DNA of 64,000 bases from Temnothorax longispinosus (taxonomy: Eukaryota; Arthropoda; Insecta; Hymenoptera; Formicidae), in contig NC_092361.1 of the NCBI RefSeq assembly GCF_030848805.1, positions 14,435,444-14,499,443 on the forward strand, given 5' to 3'. This document shows positions 10,825-23,499 of the stretch, piece after piece (the stretch's first letter is position 1; each line of letters starts with the position of its first letter). The translations under genes and the position numbers were made by a program. A model generated the notes under the pieces. The model was not told where the DNA came from. It did no database searches and saw nothing but the letters and a program-made list of their open reading frames with translations.

Positions 10825-13800
10825 TAGAGCAGAGTAAGAGGACGAAGAAAGTTGGCGATTAGGGGTCGCCTGGTATGTGCGCGCACGTGTTTAAAAACGC
10901 TTTCGTCAACTCCGTCAGCTCATTTTCGCCAAAATATACGGAAGGGGACTCACACATCCGTTTCCGTTCGTTCGTAAAAACGTTCACCGGGCTGGGCTGC
11001 GCCGCTGGATGTCGCCGCTGAGAAACGAATTCTACGGTAGTTCTTTTGTCTAGTTCCGTAATTAAGAAAATTAGGAATAATAACGATAATATGTTAGGTG
11101 GATAAAGAAAACTGGGATTAGATGATCAATACAACAGTCGATATTTACATTACCGAAAACAAAAATAATTGTAAGATATTTAGAAACAAAAAGAAAGTCA
11201 AAAGATGGGTCTATCATAATTAAATTCGCACGGGAGATTTCGATTCAGGGTCACACTGTTCCTCGACCATTGTTGTATCCCGTCCAGTTTTTGGTAAGTT
11301 GGAGTCTTCGACTTGGAGACTCGGCAACCGGCTGGGATTAATTCAGCCCTTCGAACACCTACGTAGAAATGGAAGACGGTAATCCGACACCCGGTTGTCA
11401 GCCCGGCAGGAAATGGTCCGGGGGACTGAGGATAAGGAGAGAGGAAGAAACGGGCGCGAGAGCAGGGAGAGCGACGAGCGATATAGCTCGCGCCGCGAGT
11501 ATCACGAGACGCGCGACCCTGGAATTCGCTCGTCGATATATTTTATTGTCGCGTGAATAAAAGAGCGACGTCTTCCGCGCTCGCCATACGCTCTATTTTA
11601 CGACGTATTACAATCAATATCGACGCACCGAACCGTTACATCTCAAGAGTGCTGTCGCGACTGGCGTTAATGCTTTCGGAGAGCGCGTTTTATTTCGCGA
11701 TCCCGGCACGGCGCGAATCGAACAGCGCATTTCGAATTAGCGAGCTGGAGTCGTGCCGGTCAGAATTCGTACCCCCCCATCACAATCGGCGGGCGATGAT
11801 TGCTTTCGATTTGATCCGATTTCGAGCGGCGACAAGGATGACGACATACAGACGCGCGGAGGGAGAGAGAGAGAGAGAGGGTCGAGAGAGCAGCGAGGTC
11901 GGGCAGTTGCATTTGCACGCTCCATAAACGATTAATACGCTCTCTCGTCACGTCCCACGTGTCGGATGACGGCGCGCAACGCGCGCGCGAGATAACATAC
12001 ATTCCCTGCGCGAGAAACGCTCTCCGCGCGAGATCGACCGCGCTCTCTCTCCGCGACAGGAAGGTCCTTCCCCCCGACTTCGCCTATTCCAAGTGTTCCC
12101 GTGCGAATATTATGGCGTGATGGGCTCGTTCTCGGCCATGACACACTCATTGACTATGAATACCTGATATTTATCATACCTTTAATCTCCATATTCATTA
12201 AAATGACATGTATGTGTTATTTGCAATTAGATTAATTATTTTATTCAAAAATATAGTGTGGGAAAGAGAGAGAGAGAATGTGTGTATATGTATGTGTATG
12301 TGTCAGATGTTACAACATTGATCTCTTTAGTCACTTATAATATTACTAATAAAAACGTAGAGAGATCCAAGCATTACGAAAAAATAAAGAGTACAGAATT
12401 GATTAAAACAAAAAACATGTGATATACGAATGTAGTTCATGTAGTTTCCTTTATTTATACTAACTCGTAGTTTTATATATTTAGTATAAAACCGTTATAT
12501 GTGTGTGTTGAATCTCCGATAGGTAATGTCAAATAACGCTGATCTTTATGATATGTTTAGTTCTCTTTAATTTTTCTATATAATTGCTTTTCCAAAACAC
12601 TTATCTTAAGTGTGCGTGGTTCAAAAGTTTATTTTAAGACAATTAATTAATATGTTATAATGGTTACCGTAATTATATTGTAAAGTTAATAATCTGAAAG
12701 TATTAAATACGTAGTAGTATCCTTATCCTCATTGTTCTTTGGAGCTAAAATTAAAATCGACATGCGGGATAACTCTCGCGGAAAAACATAAACAGTCTAT
12801 AAGAAATCTGTTTTATTTATTGTAACAATAACATTAGCGGATTACAAATTTGTACATCCGCGTAGATCGTGATTTCGCGCGTAGATCCCCTAACTTCGAA
12901 ACGGATCCGATCGATCCCGAAATAAATGTCGCCGAAAGCGATATACACGTAACGAGGATGCAGAAGGTTGCTAAATGGTACCAATGAGGGGGAAGTTGTG
13001 GCATGCCATTAACACCAATTGTGGTTTCATCAATTTTCATCTGCGCGGCTTTTGGACGCGGTACCCGGGCAGCAAAGGTGTCAGGCGTGACGCTCGGCAA
13101 AGCGACGATTTTCGGTCAGCCACGTTTACCAGCTGCGCTCCATGACATATCAAGGACGGGCCACGACCATTTCGTGAGCGGACGCACGGTACAGTCAATA
13201 ATTACCATGCAGCTTCGTGTGGTCTCGAACGTTAGCTTATACAGCGCGAAGACTGGCTCCGACCGAACTGCGTGTTATTGAAGCACATATATGGCACGTG
13301 CATGCACACACCGTGTACATTTTTGTAGCGTATAAAATCGGTAATTTGTTGCCAATAACCGACATCAGTCACTTACTATCAATATCAATTAACCAATATT
13401 AATTTACTAACGACAACCGACAAATATGCGAAACTATATTACAGGCACTGTAATGAGAGAATGATTGTAATGTATTACATTGCAATCGTAGAAATAACTT
13501 ATTATGTTGGCGCTATGAGGGCGGATCTATATAACATCACGCGCGCGATTCAAAGTGTCAATTAGTAATCCCGCGAGTAACGTTGGCTTAAGCACTGATT
13601 AACGTATACACGTATACACGTCGAAGAATTTTCGAGTTGCCGTCCCGGTCGCATCGCAATATTCCACTAGTTAGCTTCCAATGATAAACAACAAACAACC
13701 TTCGCACGTTGCCGCGTTACTCCTCGGCGTCAAAGACGACGGTAATTGCGCCCCCCTGCGCAATATACGTTACTTACGTATCTCTTAATTAATTCGTGCC

Positions 13801-14148
13801 ACGACCCGCTCGGGAATTATTTTCACATCGCCAAACGCGCGCGTCTTCATCGTCCTCTCGTCCCTCTTTCTCTGAAGAAGCCTCGCCATCCTCTTCTTCC
13901 TCCCTCGTTCTTGCTTCCGTCGGAGTTTAAGCGAAACTTGCCGCCGAAGGAAGCTTATCTAATAGTCACGGCCGCCTCCGCACGTAAATTAGATAATATC
14001 GAACACCCGATAACTAATTAGCAACTCCACGACGCTTATATATCTTTATACCTGACAATATATCTTTACTTGACAATCAGATAGCAACAATATCGTCAAT
14101 CATAAACGATCATATTTCGTATATCTCGCATTAAAAGTTTTTGGATAT
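10825..14148. other. Intergenic, with an orphan CpG-rich patch
   Basis: 11280-12150 is markedly richer in GC and CpG than its surroundings, with GA-rich tracts around 11860-11885, but no exon with a recognisable product. The remainder is AT-rich. The patch might be a promoter of an unseen or noncoding transcript; that is only a composition argument. Confidence 0.45.
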
Positions 14149-14867
14149 TAGCCCAGTCAATAGAGCCCGAAAAAGCCGCTGAAATGGAATTAATTCCGGG
14201 AAGCAATTTTTTTTTCTTTGACTGTTTTAGAGGGTCATGGGTAGTCTAAAACCGGATTTTCGGGATTCTAACCCTGGAGCGTTAGCCGCCATTTTGATTA
14301 GAAGGTTGATTTTGTAAATATCTCGCTTATTTTCAACTTTAGAGTGAAATGGGTAATAACCAAACTTGTAGAAAATTTAATACTCTACAATTTTGGTCCT
14401 TATCATTTTTCACCTAGGATCGATATTTTGGGTCTTAGACTCGAAAGTGGGGGGTAAAATTTTATTATTTTTTTTTAATTTTTTAGATAAATGCGCCATA
14501 AACTCTACCCCCGTGGTGATGTGGAAAAGATGTTTTTCATTATACCAAGTAAATTCAAAAAATAATAAAATTTCACCCCCCACTTTCAAGTCTAAGACCC
14601 AAAATATCGATCCTAGGTGAAAAATGATAAAGACCAAAATTGTAGAGTATTAAATTTTCTACAAGTTTGATTATTACCACTTTTACTCTAAAGCTGAAAA
14701 TAAGCAAGATATTTATAAAATCATCCTTTTAATCAAAATGGCGGCTAACGTTCCAGGGTTAGAATCCCGAAAATCCGGTTTTAGACTATTCATAACCCTC
14801 CGAAACAGTAAAAAAAAAATTGCTTCCCGGAATTAATTCCATTTAAATGTCTTTATTGACTGGGCTA
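14149..14867. mobile_element. Long foldback element (about 719 bp)
   Basis: Ends with TAGCCCAGTCAATA (14149) and its complement TATTGACTGGGCTA (to 14867). The two halves are inverted copies over roughly 300 bp each, with an AT-rich spacer around 14480-14560. Because of the symmetry, both strands carry nearly the same 75-codon open frame. This is a by-product of the palindrome, not a gene. Outermost TA dinucleotides are consistent with a TA-duplicating DNA transposon derivative. Confidence 0.8.
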
Positions 14868-15121
14868 TATTAAATTCATCGCTTTTGTTTTTGTTATTTT
14901 GCTTTAAAAATAATGGAATACGATGTGATATTTCTGTAAATGATCGCAGGATCGTGCGACATTGGTATTGTACGATTTATTCAAACGTCGTGTCTCTGCG
15001 AAAACATTTATTTCTATATACTGTTTTTGGGCAATTTGCATCGAACAAAATTGCAACAGTTTATCACTTAGAGTATATTAACGTGATATTAACCTTTTAA
15101 TAAGAAAAATAAAATAACATA

Positions 15122-15463
15122 TTAAGGTGATCCTAAAGCTGTAATCCTAATCGGTTTTTTTCTTAGCACTAATCTTTTAATTGGTTTTATAGAAATACAA
15201 AATTCTTGTCTAGAATTAAAGTACGCATCAAAATCTAGGTCATGGTGGTCGAATTTATATCGAAAACGAAAAAAAATTAATATTTTTGTTATACGTGACG
15301 ACCACCACATATAAATTCGACCACCAGACCTAGACCTAGATTTTGATGCGTACTTTAATTCTAGACAAGAATTTTGCATTTCTATAAAGCCAATTAAAAG
15401 ATTAGTGCTAAGAAAAAAACTGAAAAAAAACCGGTTAGGATCATGGCTTTAGGATCACCTTAA
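15122..15463. mobile_element. TTAA-bounded foldback element (about 342 bp)
   Basis: TTAAGGTGATCCTAAAGC at 15122 is mirrored by GCTTTAGGATCACCTTAA ending at 15463. The arms are about 135-160 bp, with a short A/T-rich centre near 15260-15300. The right arm carries a few extra bases near the centre (a duplicated GACCTAGACCTAGA). TTAA at both ends would fit a piggyBac-type target, although TTAA is itself palindromic and could simply belong to the repeat. Confidence 0.75.
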
Positions 15464-16355
15464 AACAACAAATACTATCGAAGATGATATGCCTTTAATG
15501 CATACTAATGCACAAATCGTTTATGTATATTTCACATTTCGTCATATTTCGCATCTTTCAAAATTTGTTACGTTTACAATAGCCAAGTAGTACATGATGT
15601 CTAATATCACAAAGCATGTATAAATAACTCAATTAACTCATATTCCGCGGCCATGTTTTCCTCCGCATGCCGCACTCGAAGAAATATTCAGCGTGTCAAC
15701 AGAAATTTATAATTAAAAAGTAGAGCTGTTAGTGAAACGCGCGTAAACTCGCGTCGTGTCTAAACAATAAAAATTTTCACCGTTTCCCACGGTCGAACGC
15801 TAATGGCCGCTGCCACATTCTCGCACAGTGCAGCTCTTCCGAGACGTCGCGCTAATTTTATCCCGTTACGCTTGGTGAAGCAAACGACACGTGGCAATAT
15901 AAGTGTCTCTTGAAACTAATGAAGTATAATGTATGTAACGTGACGTCTCCATCCATACAGCCGTTCTGTTATAACGTTATTCTCTCTCGCGACAGCTTTA
16001 TACCTCGTACACATCGTATATCGTAATGTCTTATATCAATACACGTTCCGAAGGAACTCTCGGCAATCTCTGATTGAAGCAAATATCAACGGGTATCAAC
16101 ATTGCAAAATGTTGCACGAACGGCAAATGTGTGCGCTCCGCGTCTCAAATACCTTCCACGGAGCTTTCAATTAACTCGCGTTGAATCTTGTCGAAAAAAG
16201 TCTCACGTACGTCGTGTAATCCCAGCCAAACATGTACCTTCAAGTTTATCGACAGCGATCGATTGGTTCCGCGTTTAGAGCTGGTTGCACGATTGATATA
16301 TATTCAACTTCCGTCGACCTCGAGGAAAATCCGGATAAATTCTTCAGTTTGTATC
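15464..16355. other. 3' flank of the SBK-like kinase gene
   Basis: About 0.9 kb between the foldback element and the stop codon of the minus-strand kinase gene. It should include that gene's 3' UTR. I do not see a convincing AATAAA on the minus strand here, so the transcript end is unresolved. Confidence 0.4.
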
Positions 16356-19300
16356 TCAGTTGCTCACGGATCGGCTACCGCTTCCAGTGGAATCTTGCCT
16401 AACGACGTTCACCCTCATCGGCAAGATGATTCCCTGGGCGATGCCGTAGTGCTCGTACGCGTCTTTTCCGTAAGCCACGTTCACCTCCTCGGCCCGTTTG
16501 CTCACGCTCGACGACGAACTCGCCGGCGAGGCGGCCGAGGACGCGATACCCTGTAACGTGTTGAAACTCTGCATTGCCAAGTGAGAAGCGGCCGTGATTT
16601 GCGTCGCGATTGGCGGCGAGCCCTCGACTCGGCCAGGAAGAGCGCTGCTCGGAAGCTGAGGCTCGGCCAGAGACGCGTTGCTCATTACCGGCGCCGCGGG
16701 TGCTCTATCAGTTCGCGCGACCGGTGGAGCGATTGATCTCGCCGCCGCTCGCGAAGTCGATAACGTAGCAACGGATGGATTGTCCGCACGAGCCGTTCCC
16801 GAATGCGGGGTGACGGACGTCAGCTTCGCTGACGCGCGCGGCGGTAACGGCGGCTCCTCCGTTTCCGGTGTCCGCAAAACCGTCGCGGACTGCGTCCTCC
16901 TCGCCAAATCCGCCCGAGTCTCGGCCGGATTTCGCGCGTCCGAAAACGGCGCCGTGCGAGCGCGATTCTTTCTCACCGGGATTTGCGGGCTCATCGGAGC
17001 AGCTCTACCTCCGCTATCCGGGATAGCGCTCGACGCGGTTTTCGATCCCGATTGTTTGACCGGGACAGCGGCAACCGGATGTGCGGAAAGCGGCGACGCG
17101 TCTCGAGAATTGTTAGCGCTGGGCGCAGACGATGATGGAAGATTGCTCGAGAAATTATTCGTCATCGGCGGTACGTCGGTGACGGCGTTCGCCGAATTTG
17201 CGAAAAGATCGTGATTATTTCCGTTTTTTACGGCGGCGAGCTTCGGATCGCCGTTGGGAAAGCTGGCGAAGTGTGCGATCGTTTCTCGCTCCTCGGCCAC
17301 TTGAGGAGCGAAAGGTATTTTCCTTTCGACTGGCTTTACGGGTACTCTGTTTTTCGAGACGACGCGACCCGTAGCAGCTCTGCTGCCTCTTCTCTTTCTA
17401 GGATTGTTCGTCGCGGCTCTCGGACGCATTTCCGGGAAATGTCTGCCTCTCATGGTGATCGATTCCATCTCCTCGCTTCCGTTCCCGTCTTCATCGTCCC
17501 GGTCTTCATCTTCATAAAACTCCGAGTCTTCGTAAATATCCGACTCGTCCTCCTCGTTCTCCTCGACGATCGCGCTAGCCTGTATCCATTCCCTGATACG
17601 ATCCTTCTTCTTCGAACGATCCACCGTTGTCTCGATTCCGTACGTCGTGAGAGTGCGGAGAAGTTGATTTTTCTCTTCCAAGGAACTATGAAAGCTGTAC
17701 ATGGACGGGCAAAGCTCGTCCCTCTCGTCGGCGCCGCCTGCAAATATAAAAAGGAAATGTCGCTAAGATATCGTGACGTATCGCCGATACTATCGCCGAT
17801 GCAAAATGTGCAACTGACCGTTCAACGCTTTTTCGGCCCCGAGTTTCGCTAGCCATCTGTCTTCTTGATATTTATTTACTTCGAACACGCTGACCGGTCG
17901 CTTTTCAGCTTTCGGATCCAATAGCCTCTTGAACATCCTTTAAGAAATGTCAAAGTATGTAGCAAGCAGATTAGTGTTTTTTTTTTATTGATTATAAGTA
18001 CGTAATTGAATTCTTATTAAAATTCCTAAAGTTCCGTTCGTCATGAATAGTATTTTTGACAATTTGAAATAAACAAACGCTAACGCATACAAGGAGTAAA
18101 TATCAACTAATTATATCGTATTAGGTGTATACGTGTTGCACGCCGACGTGGCGCTTAATTTCGCATTCTCGGTTTTCCGAGTGGAGGCCCACCTCTGTGC
18201 CCGCGAGCTGATCAACTGAAATAATTTCGGTTTCTTGGCGATGTTGAGCGTCGCGTTGTGCCAGTTTTGATATCTGGTGTAGCGCGGATCATCCATCGCC
18301 GCCTTCTGCCACGGCAGGCATCCGGTCAGGCAGACAAATAGGACAATGCCGAATTGCCAGACGTCGTGCGATGTGCGAGCTCTGAAAGTCGTTGCCGTTA
18401 AAATGTATATCCTCGGCGACCGTGGCCGAACATCTACATCTCGAGTATCATTCATACGCACCCAGTCGCGTTTTTGATATGACCAAAATTTTGAATACGT
18501 GTTAAGTAAATAAAATTTAGAAACTTCAGAAGAAATTACGGGAGAAAGTAGGATATAATTGAATTATTCGCAATAATTATGAATAACGACACAAAATGTT
18601 CTCGATATATTCATATTTAACAGTACACGGGAAAAAATAATGTATCAACAGCATCATCAGTGTAATCGAGATAAAATCTATTGATGCAACATCAATATTA
18701 ATGAACAAAAAACATCAGATAGTTTTTTTAATAATTTAAATATTTGGCCCAATAATATTCAATTGAATTAACTATTTAGGTTCGTAGCAGCCCATGACGT
18801 CGACGTTTAAATGCAACAACTTCTTTTTTTTTTTAATTAAACAGCTGTACGTCGTAATGCTTCCGGAAATAAAATCCGTCAATACCAATTCCTACCTTTT
18901 TCTTCTCTCAACTTTCTGTGCGCATAAATATCACGTGACAACGATAAAAATGTGTAGCATACACAAGATCAATCACAGCATATGTATATAATTACTTGTA
19001 CGTCTCGTCAGTCTCGATCTGCAATACCTCAGGCGGCGAGTACGGCAGCCACTCGTTGTGCCTTCGCACGACGGTGTTCACCCGCCTGGTCTCGCCGAAG
19101 TCGCAGAGCTTGATACGCGAAAAGTCACTGCGGAACACGAGTATATTGTCGAGCTTGATGTCGCGATGCACCAGGTCGCGGCTGTGTATGTGATGCACCG
19201 CAGCGGCGAGTTGCCTGGCCACCCTCTTCGCGTGCAGCTCGCCCAGCCCCGTCTCCGTCACGTTTGACGTGAGATCGCCTGAAAGTCAGTGACCACCAAG

Positions 19301-21649
19301 ATATATTCTCGTAACAATGCAATGGCAATGCGCGAATGTCATGTTCTTTGCTCACGTAAATGACATCGCGTCTCAGAAAATATTTTCAGCTATTGCTCAA
19401 TCTCGTTGCATTGCAAAAGAAATATGTAAAATTACACGAACAATAAATACAAAATTCATACGATTTTATGTATAATTTTTACACTCGTTCATTTAGTTTT
19501 ATATACTTTTTTACAAGACAGTATGTATTGCAGTGTAAAAGCCAATGAACTTGTTCTGTTTTGAAAAAAAAAATTAATGTTTAGTTATTAAACTATGATA
19601 AAAATATATATATTTATAAATATATTCATAAATAATTTAATGAATTAAATTAAAATATTTTTTTAGATAATATTTATACAGATTTAATTGTACCAAAACC
19701 ATATTTCTTATTTTTTCATCAAAAATGGACTTAATTGATTTTCTTTTTGAGTTTATATGTTCTTTTTTCAATAATTCAATAAATTTCCTACAATATTATT
19801 ATTACACGCTCACAAAATAAAACAAACGTTACAACTTATTTGAATTAAAATGTTGCTCCACGCGAATTTACTCAGATAAGAAAGTATATTGCAGAGCGGA
19901 GTTAGAATTCGGAATTAAAGAGTTAACGAACGCGCCTGATGTAAGGCGCATAAAAAGTCGGCGCGCACGTGCACAGGCGAGCGTCGTAAAAGAAAATCTC
20001 TCACCGAGCGGGGCGTATTCCTGACTAAAAACGTAGAAACCGGCTGTCTCGAACGCCACGTCGTAGGTGGTTATAATGTTTCGGTGCGCCGACAGATGTA
20101 ACCCATAATGAAATTCCCGAAAGAAGTCCGAGATGCCGGTGTACGCCTTCGGCAGGGCCTTGAGCACCATCTCGGTCTGCGTGCTGCGATGCTCGGTCAG
20201 CAGGATCTTGCCGAACCATCCCTCGCCGACGATCTGCAGGATGTCGAACTCGTCGATCAGATTCACCTGTCCCAGAGAATAGTTAGCACTCGACGCGCTG
20301 CCGCACATGACGCGGCCGGTGATCGATCGTGAGTCACACGTCGCTGCTTTTCGAGCCGCGAATGACGGATGAAGTTAGCCCGGGCATTCGCCAGCAGTCG
20401 GCTCGTAATGACACGTTCACAAACTCGGGAGAGTCCCGGTCCTCGGGACAAAGAGCGGCAGCGTGAACGCACACACGCGGTGTCACGAGGGAAATGCAAT
20501 CCCGATGGGAGACGTAGGAGACTAGGGATCCCGCGAGCACGACGACGATGCGTTATCCGGCTGCACGCTGAATACACCCGACACTCGTACGCCCGACGCC
20601 GAATCTCTACGCAACGTCTATTTTTACCCCAACGCACGCTTCGAACGCACATTTTCATCCCGATGCGAACTCGACACACAAGACGATCTCTTTTTAACAC
20701 CGTCTCATTGAACCACGTATCTTATTGCAACCGAGCATCACATCTTTTCGACCAGATGGACGAAAATTGAATAAAAGCTGCGAATTTTTGCTCAAGAAAA
20801 TGAAATTACTTTTTATTTTGATTATTTGATGTAATAGAAAATTTTTTGTGTGTCGGTACAAAGTAATTAAATGGAATATTGCGACATCTTGATTTGTTTA
20901 GCCTTATAAATTAGGCTATAGATTAATTAAACTGACAACAATAATTAAAGTTAACTGAGAGAGATTCAATTGATTCTGGAATTTTATAAATAATATTAAT
21001 TTTCTATTTTAATATATACGCATAAAATAAATAATATATTTCTATTATCGGAATGTAAGGAACGTTTTCTATATGAAATAGATGTTTACGCGTGCTTCAA
21101 TTAAAATATTTCCGATCAGATGAATCTCGAATTCCATTTAGATTCTGTGTCATCAAGAATGTAATCACAGCGAAGCTATGAGTCTGTGTGATTCAGTGTT
21201 GTGTGACGAGATACAAAGTCACGAAGCGCGCTCCAACGACGACGGCGACGACGAGTCACGGTCGCAAACATCGTCGTCGTCACGGACCCTCTGTTAGGGA
21301 AACATTGGTGCAATGCCAGGCAGGAGAATGGCCGTTAGTCGAGCGAGCATAATGAAATGCTGCTCGTTCGCGAATCCTATTTCGGGATCTCAATGTCTCG
21401 AAAACTGGAAAAGCTCGTCCGCTCGCTCCGTCGCCCGCCGTTGTTTAGGCTTTATTCTCGAGGGAAGCGCGAGGGACATTTTAGGGAAATGCCACACGGC
21501 TGACAAAGGAAAATCCAATTGTGGACCGGTTTTCGCAGAGAAGAGGAACTAACAGGAGAAACGGGAAAGAATGGCGGCGTTACCTTCTCGAGCTCGAACT
21601 CCCGTATTCTGTGAATGGACCCACCGATCGCCTTCTTCATTCCGCTCAT
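16356..21649 (-). CDS. mpo: SBK1/meng-po type serine/threonine protein kinase
   Basis: Six coding exons (minus strand): 21649-21584, 20266-20005, 19278-18996, 18381-18193, 17937-17819, 17737-16356. All junctions are GT-AG and phases agree, giving 766 aa. Exon 1 begins MSGMKKAIGG, the first Met after an in-frame TAA, and ends LEK; exon 2 continues VNLIDEFDILQ. Kinase domain about 27-305: glycine loop GEGWFG (36-41), VLK lysine K58, helix-C glutamate E73, HRD 147-149 with KLDN, DFG 169-171, SPPE 190-193, then DVWQFG. The EYAPLGDLTSN segment and overall order match the SBK family, called meng-po in flies, where family knowledge links it to memory-related signalling. Residues about 307-766 form a low-complexity tail with an acidic Glu/Asp stretch followed by Ser/Pro/Ala/Arg-rich sequence. 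The kinase assignment is firm; the substrate is unknown. Confidence 0.93.
20267..21583 (-). other. mpo: Intron 1 of the SBK-like kinase
   Basis: The donor AAG|GTAACG (gt at 21583-21582) and the acceptor CTCTGGGACAG|GTGAAT (ag at 20268-20267) join in phase 0. An ATG inside the intron at 20308 opens the same frame as exon 2 (MCGSASSANYSLGQ), but these 14 codons precede the acceptor and are probably intronic. About 1.3 kb, otherwise AT-rich. Confidence 0.8.
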
Positions 21650-23327
21650 CTCTTCGATAATCCGCAGCGCTTTTTTTTTATCACCGAGAAATAGGTTTTA
21701 TGGTTCGACGCGCGGACTCAATTGCGGCGGCTAGACGTTACATCCCGTCGCTCATAAATCTCGCAGTATCATCGGTCATCGTCCCCCGATGTGTCTCGAA
21801 AAAATATCCCACTCTTCGGACTTCTGCAAAACGTTTGATCGACATATAAGAATAACGTTGTGAAACTCGATGAAAGGAGCAGACTAATAGAGATAATTGT
21901 GTTAAGGAGAATATTCGCTGTACGAATTACGCTCGTCGACACGTGCACGATAACAAGATGAATTAGGATTCCAATCCAGTGGTGCGAGGTGAGAAGTGGG
22001 ACGCGATGAAAATCAAACGATGGATATATTCTACTGCCGTAAAATGAGGGTCTAACGACGCGACATTTCATTTCCGACGGGAGACCGTTAACGGCCTGAA
22101 ATCGCAATTCTGCGAGTGTGCGCCAGTCGGTGCACGTATTTTTGTGCCGTGTACAATTGTTGCGCAAGACGCTGGGCGAGAGTGGCGGCAAATTTCACGA
22201 GGAATGCCACGCGTTATATACATATGATTTGGCAGATCGCACCCATCGACAATAGATACAAGAGCGTATCCGAAACATTTCTAGCAATTGGAAAGCATAC
22301 GTGCGATCCTCCTGATGACGTAAAGGCGTTGTAACGTTCGTGAATAATGAATCGGTCGAGCGATATTTCCGGGTTTTCCCGTTACTTTTCATCCGTCCAA
22401 TAAAAATAAACGTGCACGTGTCTCTCCTCTTCGTTTCGTCGCAAGTATATATCGCGTTATGCACGAGAATTACGATGTTATAAAATTTAAGAGACGTTCG
22501 TGAGTATTTGATTTTGAAAAAGCAGCAATCTAATTAAATCCGTTTTAGCCGGTCATTTTTCCTCGACAAGTGCAATTCTTGTTGCCGGACCGTCGTAGAA
22601 GCGGGGTCCTCTCTCCGTTCCTCCTCGCAAAAAGTGCTTTCGTACGAAAATCGAGAAAACATCCGCAAGCATCCAATAAATGCATTTTATTCATATCCCA
22701 TTCGTATCGGCGAACGCGAACTTACGGTTGATGGACCTCGCGAATCCGGTCGCCCCGTCGTTATTTATGTAAGCGCCGTTGACGAGTTCACGGAAACGCG
22801 AGCACGCACATCACGGGGGGCTGTCCATGCAAATTTACGGATCGCGTGCACCTCCCCGCTTTCGTAATCCGTCCGCACGCCGGGATTCGAGGAAGCACAC
22901 TTCGGAGGCACGAAGGGGCACAATTAACACCACCGAGAAAGCGCGCGTCTCCGTCTCCGCGGGTGAAATCTGGAGAACGTTGAGAGATAAAGTCGACGGT
23001 ATCCTTCTCTCTCTCCCTCGCGAGTCGCGCAAGTCAAGCGGCCACGCACCTCGAATGATCTCACGACTGGTCTGCCGTGTTCGGTGCACTGTTTGCCTGT
23101 GTCTGCAGTATTTATAAAACGCTAACCGGAAAGCGCGGCTGGCAAGCTGATCTTGGCGTCTTGCCTTCTTGCCCGCGCACCCATCGCCTCTTCCTAAGGG
23201 CGCGCACCATATTGCGATCATTGGTGAACCCTAAACTCCATCCCAACGGGATCTGGACCGGATCGCAGCAACAGATTACACTTTAAGTAATTAATTATAT
23301 TTTATTTTGGACGATCGTAATTTAAAT
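21650..23327 (-). promoter_or_regulatory. Upstream region of the SBK-like kinase, CpG-rich at 22.55-23.25 kb
   Basis: This should hold the 5' UTR and promoter of the minus-strand kinase. A CpG-rich block lies at about 22550-23250. Inside it, on the minus strand, GAG|GTGCGT (gt at 23049-23048) is a possible splice donor for a noncoding first exon. No acceptor partner or start site can be fixed by eye, so this is a weak inference from composition and position. Confidence 0.35.
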
Positions 23328-23499
23328 ACGGAAAAAAAGATTAGTTACTGTAGCAAATTTAGTGACACCTAAAATTTTTTTGCAGCAAGAGCTATAATTC
23401 AGCAATAGTAGCATAATCTTTTACTCTCATTGCAAAAAAATGTTAGCTGTCCCTATTTTACAACTAAATTTACTATAGTAGCTAATTTTTTTTCCGTGT
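23328..23499. mobile_element. Short inverted-repeat element (about 172 bp)
   Basis: The left end TACGGAAAAAAAGATTAGTT and the complement of the right end (AACACGGAAAAAAAATTAGC) begin an imperfect inverted repeat that continues as TAGCAAATTTAGT against TAGTAAATTTAGT. The arms are about 70 bp and diverged. MITE-like; the superfamily cannot be told from this copy. Confidence 0.6.

Noticed and set aside
14393..14637. Two near-identical 75-codon open frames on opposite strands
   Set aside because: They are the two arms of the foldback element read outward, not a gene pair.
16678..17852. 178- and 213-codon plus-strand frames opposite the kinase tail exon
   Set aside because: Antisense shadows of the Ser/Pro/Arg-rich tail of the SBK-like kinase.
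20263..20700. 145-codon minus-strand frame and its plus-strand counterpart at 20369-20770
   Set aside because: Located in intron 1 of the kinase gene, Arg-rich, with no conserved motif and ending just before the exon 2 acceptor in another frame.
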